Assembly (NCBI GenBank): GCA_024225635.1
Contig: JAAEMK010000787.1
Coordinates: 26,691-90,690, forward strand
Reading direction: 5' to 3'
DNA: 64,000 bases
Source of the DNA: Desulfobacteraceae bacterium
Lineage (GTDB): Bacteria > Desulfobacterota > Desulfobacteria > Desulfobacterales > Desulfobacteraceae
In this document: in pieces, positions 62,528 through 64,000 of the stretch
How the letters are laid out: every line of letters begins with the position of its first letter
How positions within the stretch are numbered: the first letter of the stretch is position 1
Notes under the pieces: model-generated
What the model saw: only the letters and a program-made list of their open reading frames with translations
Told to the model about the DNA's origin: nothing
Database searches by the model: none
Translations under genes and position numbers: made by a program

Positions 62528-63742
62528 ATGGACTCTCTCAAGGAACTTTTCAAACCCGGCAACGGCCCCTCCAGCAGCCACACCATGGGACCGCAAAAGG
62601 CGGCCCGGCTGTTCAGGGAACGCACACCCATGGCTGCAAGCTATAAGGTAACCTTGTACGGAAGCCTTGCTGCCACTGGAAAAGGTCATCTCACGGACTG
62701 GATCATCAGGGAAACCCTGAAACCCCTTACCACGGAATTTGTGTGGAAGCCCGATGTCGTACAGGAATTCCACACCAACGGCATGCTCTTCCAGGCCCTT
62801 GGCAACGACGACACCGTGCTGGACTCCTGGGAGATTTACAGCGTGGGCGGCGGCACCATCGCCGAAAAGGACGGCACAGGAGTGGGTGCAGGCAAGGTTT
62901 ACCCCCTCACACAGTTCGACGATATCATCGACTTCTGCCGGACCGAAAACATCGAGCTGTGGGAGTATGTGGAAAAGCATGAGGGCAACGGAATCTGGGA
63001 CCACCTGGGGGAAGTGTGGGAAGCCATGTCCGAGAGCATCGAGCGCGGCCTTGGCAAGACCGGCGTGCTCCCGGGGGAGCTGAAATACCCCCGCAAGGCA
63101 AAATCCTTCCTTAAAAAAGCCAGGGTCCAGAGCAAGCGGCTCAAGTATACGGGGCTCACCTTTGCCTACGCCCTGGCGGTATCGGAGGAGAACGCCGCGG
63201 GCGGACTCATCGTCACCGCCCCCACCTGCGGCTCGGCGGGCCTTATCCCGGCCGTGCTCCGCTCCATCAAGGAGGAGTATGATATCGGCGAGGAGGAGCT
63301 GCTCCAGGCCCTTGCAATCGGCGGCCTTGTGGGCAACCTGGTCAAGGTGAACGCCTCCATCTCAGGTGCGGAAGTGGGCTGCCAGGGCGAAGTGGGCACG
63401 GCCTGCGCCATGGCGGCGGCCATGGCCGCATACCTGTTCGGCGGCACCCTGAGCCAGATCGACTATGCCGCTGAAATGGCCCTGGAGCACCACCTGGGCA
63501 TGACCTGCGACCCCGTGGGCGGATATGTCCAGGTGCCCTGCATCGAACGGAACGCCATCTCAGCGGTCCGGGCCATCAACGCCGCCGAGTACGCCCTGTT
63601 CACCGACGGCCAGCACTTCATCAGCTTTGACCAGGTGGTGGTCACCATGGCGGAAACGGGCCGGGATCTTAAATGCGGCTACCGGGAAACATCCCTGGCC
63701 GGTCTCGCAAAATACTACCCCCCCTGCAAAACCCAGCCGTAA
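62528..63742 (+). CDS. sdaA: L-serine dehydratase, iron-sulfur type, single chain
   Basis: The 404-residue protein has the beta-domain opening PSSSHTMGP and SVGGGTI, then the alpha domain with TAPTCGSAGLIPAVL, NASISGAEVGCQGEVG and MTCDPVGGYVQVPCIERN. Cysteines in these blocks are the expected ligands of the oxygen-sensitive 4Fe-4S cluster that activates L-serine for deamination to pyruvate and ammonia. It is about 50 residues shorter than the E. coli enzymes. It lies 18 bases after the amidohydrolase stop and closes the operon, giving pyruvate and ammonia as end products. Confidence 0.92.
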   Translation: MDSLKELFKPGNGPSSSHTMGPQKAARLFRERTPMAASYKVTLYGSLAATGKGHLTDWIIRETLKPLTTEFVWKPDVVQEFHTNGMLFQALGNDDTVLDSWEIYSVGGGTIAEKDGTGVGAGKVYPLTQFDDIIDFCRTENIELWEYVEKHEGNGIWDHLGEVWEAMSESIERGLGKTGVLPGELKYPRKAKSFLKKARVQSKRLKYTGLTFAYALAVSEENAAGGLIVTAPTCGSAGLIPAVLRSIKEEYDIGEEELLQALAIGGLVGNLVKVNASISGAEVGCQGEVGTACAMAAAMAAYLFGGTLSQIDYAAEMALEHHLGMTCDPVGGYVQVPCIERNAISAVRAINAAEYALFTDGQHFISFDQVVVTMAETGRDLKCGYRETSLAGLAKYYPPCKTQP

Positions 63743-63747
63743 ACAAC

Positions 63748-63783
63748 ATCGCCCCGTGCGCCAAACCGGATGCACGGGGCGAT
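63748..63783 (+). terminator. Hairpin after the serine dehydratase gene
   Basis: A perfect 12-bp stem (atcgccccgtgc with gcacggggcgat) with a twelve-base loop starts five bases after the stop codon. There is no strong T-run, but its position fits the operon end. Confidence 0.7.
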
Positions 63784-63829
63784 GATCCCTGTTCCTGCTT
63801 TCCCGCTAAAAAATCAGCCGCCCAGATCT

Positions 63830-64000
63830 CTGCCCCAGAGAAAAACCTTGTCAACCAATTGCGTATTCAGTAATAAGGGACAGGCGGTGGTATAGGCCTC
63901 GATGTAGGAAGGCGTAGGCTAAATTTGCTTCGCTCGTATCGATGGGGTCAGGCTTAGCTTATTGGCATTTTGTTGGTTTGATCAGGGATGTCGCAATAAG
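63830..64000. other. Noncoding right edge with a REP-like motif
   Basis: No gene is seen. The text gatggggtcaggcttagc at about 63940 resembles the GGGGTCAGGC core found in REP-type elements next to Y1 (RAYT) transposases. With only the edge visible the element cannot be defined. Confidence 0.3.

Noticed and set aside
61328-63004. Minus-strand frame of 558 codons opposite the amidohydrolase and serine dehydratase
   Set aside because: Both plus-strand genes have all family motifs in frame; the antisense frame has no recognisable domain and a skewed composition.
1-64000. tRNA, rRNA, complete insertion sequences, prophage genes
   Set aside because: None recognised on reading the intergenic regions; almost all of the window is accounted for by the genes listed.

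Overview
The window looks like a chromosomal segment of a Gram-negative deltaproteobacterium, most likely a Desulfobacteraceae-type sulfate reducer. This is an inference from the combination of a PEP-CTERM protein with a sigma-54 promoter, acetate kinase and PduL domains, a multi-gene chemotaxis cluster and large modular PKS genes, at roughly 55% GC. No rRNA, tRNA, CRISPR array or complete insertion sequence was found.

Region 1 (1-39713, minus strand) is one long, tightly packed transcription unit. It starts with a small DUF697-type membrane protein (39713). Five type I polyketide synthase genes follow (39162 to 6818). Next come a SyrD/PvdE-like exporter, an SPFH/Band-7 membrane protein, a lipoprotein that fuses two periplasmic binding folds, and a second binding-fold protein that runs off the left edge and begins a segment resembling the extracellular domain of a pentameric ligand-gated channel. 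The last four genes are coupled by short gaps or overlaps. Read in order, the assembly line is GNAT, ACP-like without serine, KS-AT-DH-cMT-KR-ACP / KS-DH-KR-ACP / KS-DH-KR-ACP / KS-AT-DH-KR-ACP-KS-DH-ER-KR-ACP / KS-AT-aminotransferase. Three of six extension modules have no AT, the last module has no carrier protein, and there is no thioesterase. The expected product is a short, mostly unsaturated, singly methylated, probably aminated chain.

Region 2 (40034-43219, minus strand) holds a Sfp-type phosphopantetheinyl transferase that could activate the PKS, a 52-residue membrane protein translationally coupled to it, and a cNMP-binding/acetate kinase/PduL fusion.

Region 3 (43658-52521, plus strand) is a complete chemotaxis-like operon: CheW, a short divergent CheW-like protein, an MCP, CheB, CheR with TPR-like C-terminus, a CheA-receiver hybrid, and a receiver-GGDEF diguanylate cyclase as probable output. 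It is followed by a PEP-CTERM surface protein gene with a textbook -24/-12 (sigma-54) promoter.

Region 4 (54022-63742) is metabolic and transport: BrnQ, an enolase-superfamily enzyme (minus strand), a zinc alcohol dehydrogenase, a MATE exporter preceded by a strong intrinsic terminator just ahead of its start codon, and a four-gene operon of two small membrane proteins (DUF3100 type plus partner), an M20 amidohydrolase and a single-chain Fe-S L-serine dehydratase. The last 170 bases carry a motif reminiscent of REP elements.
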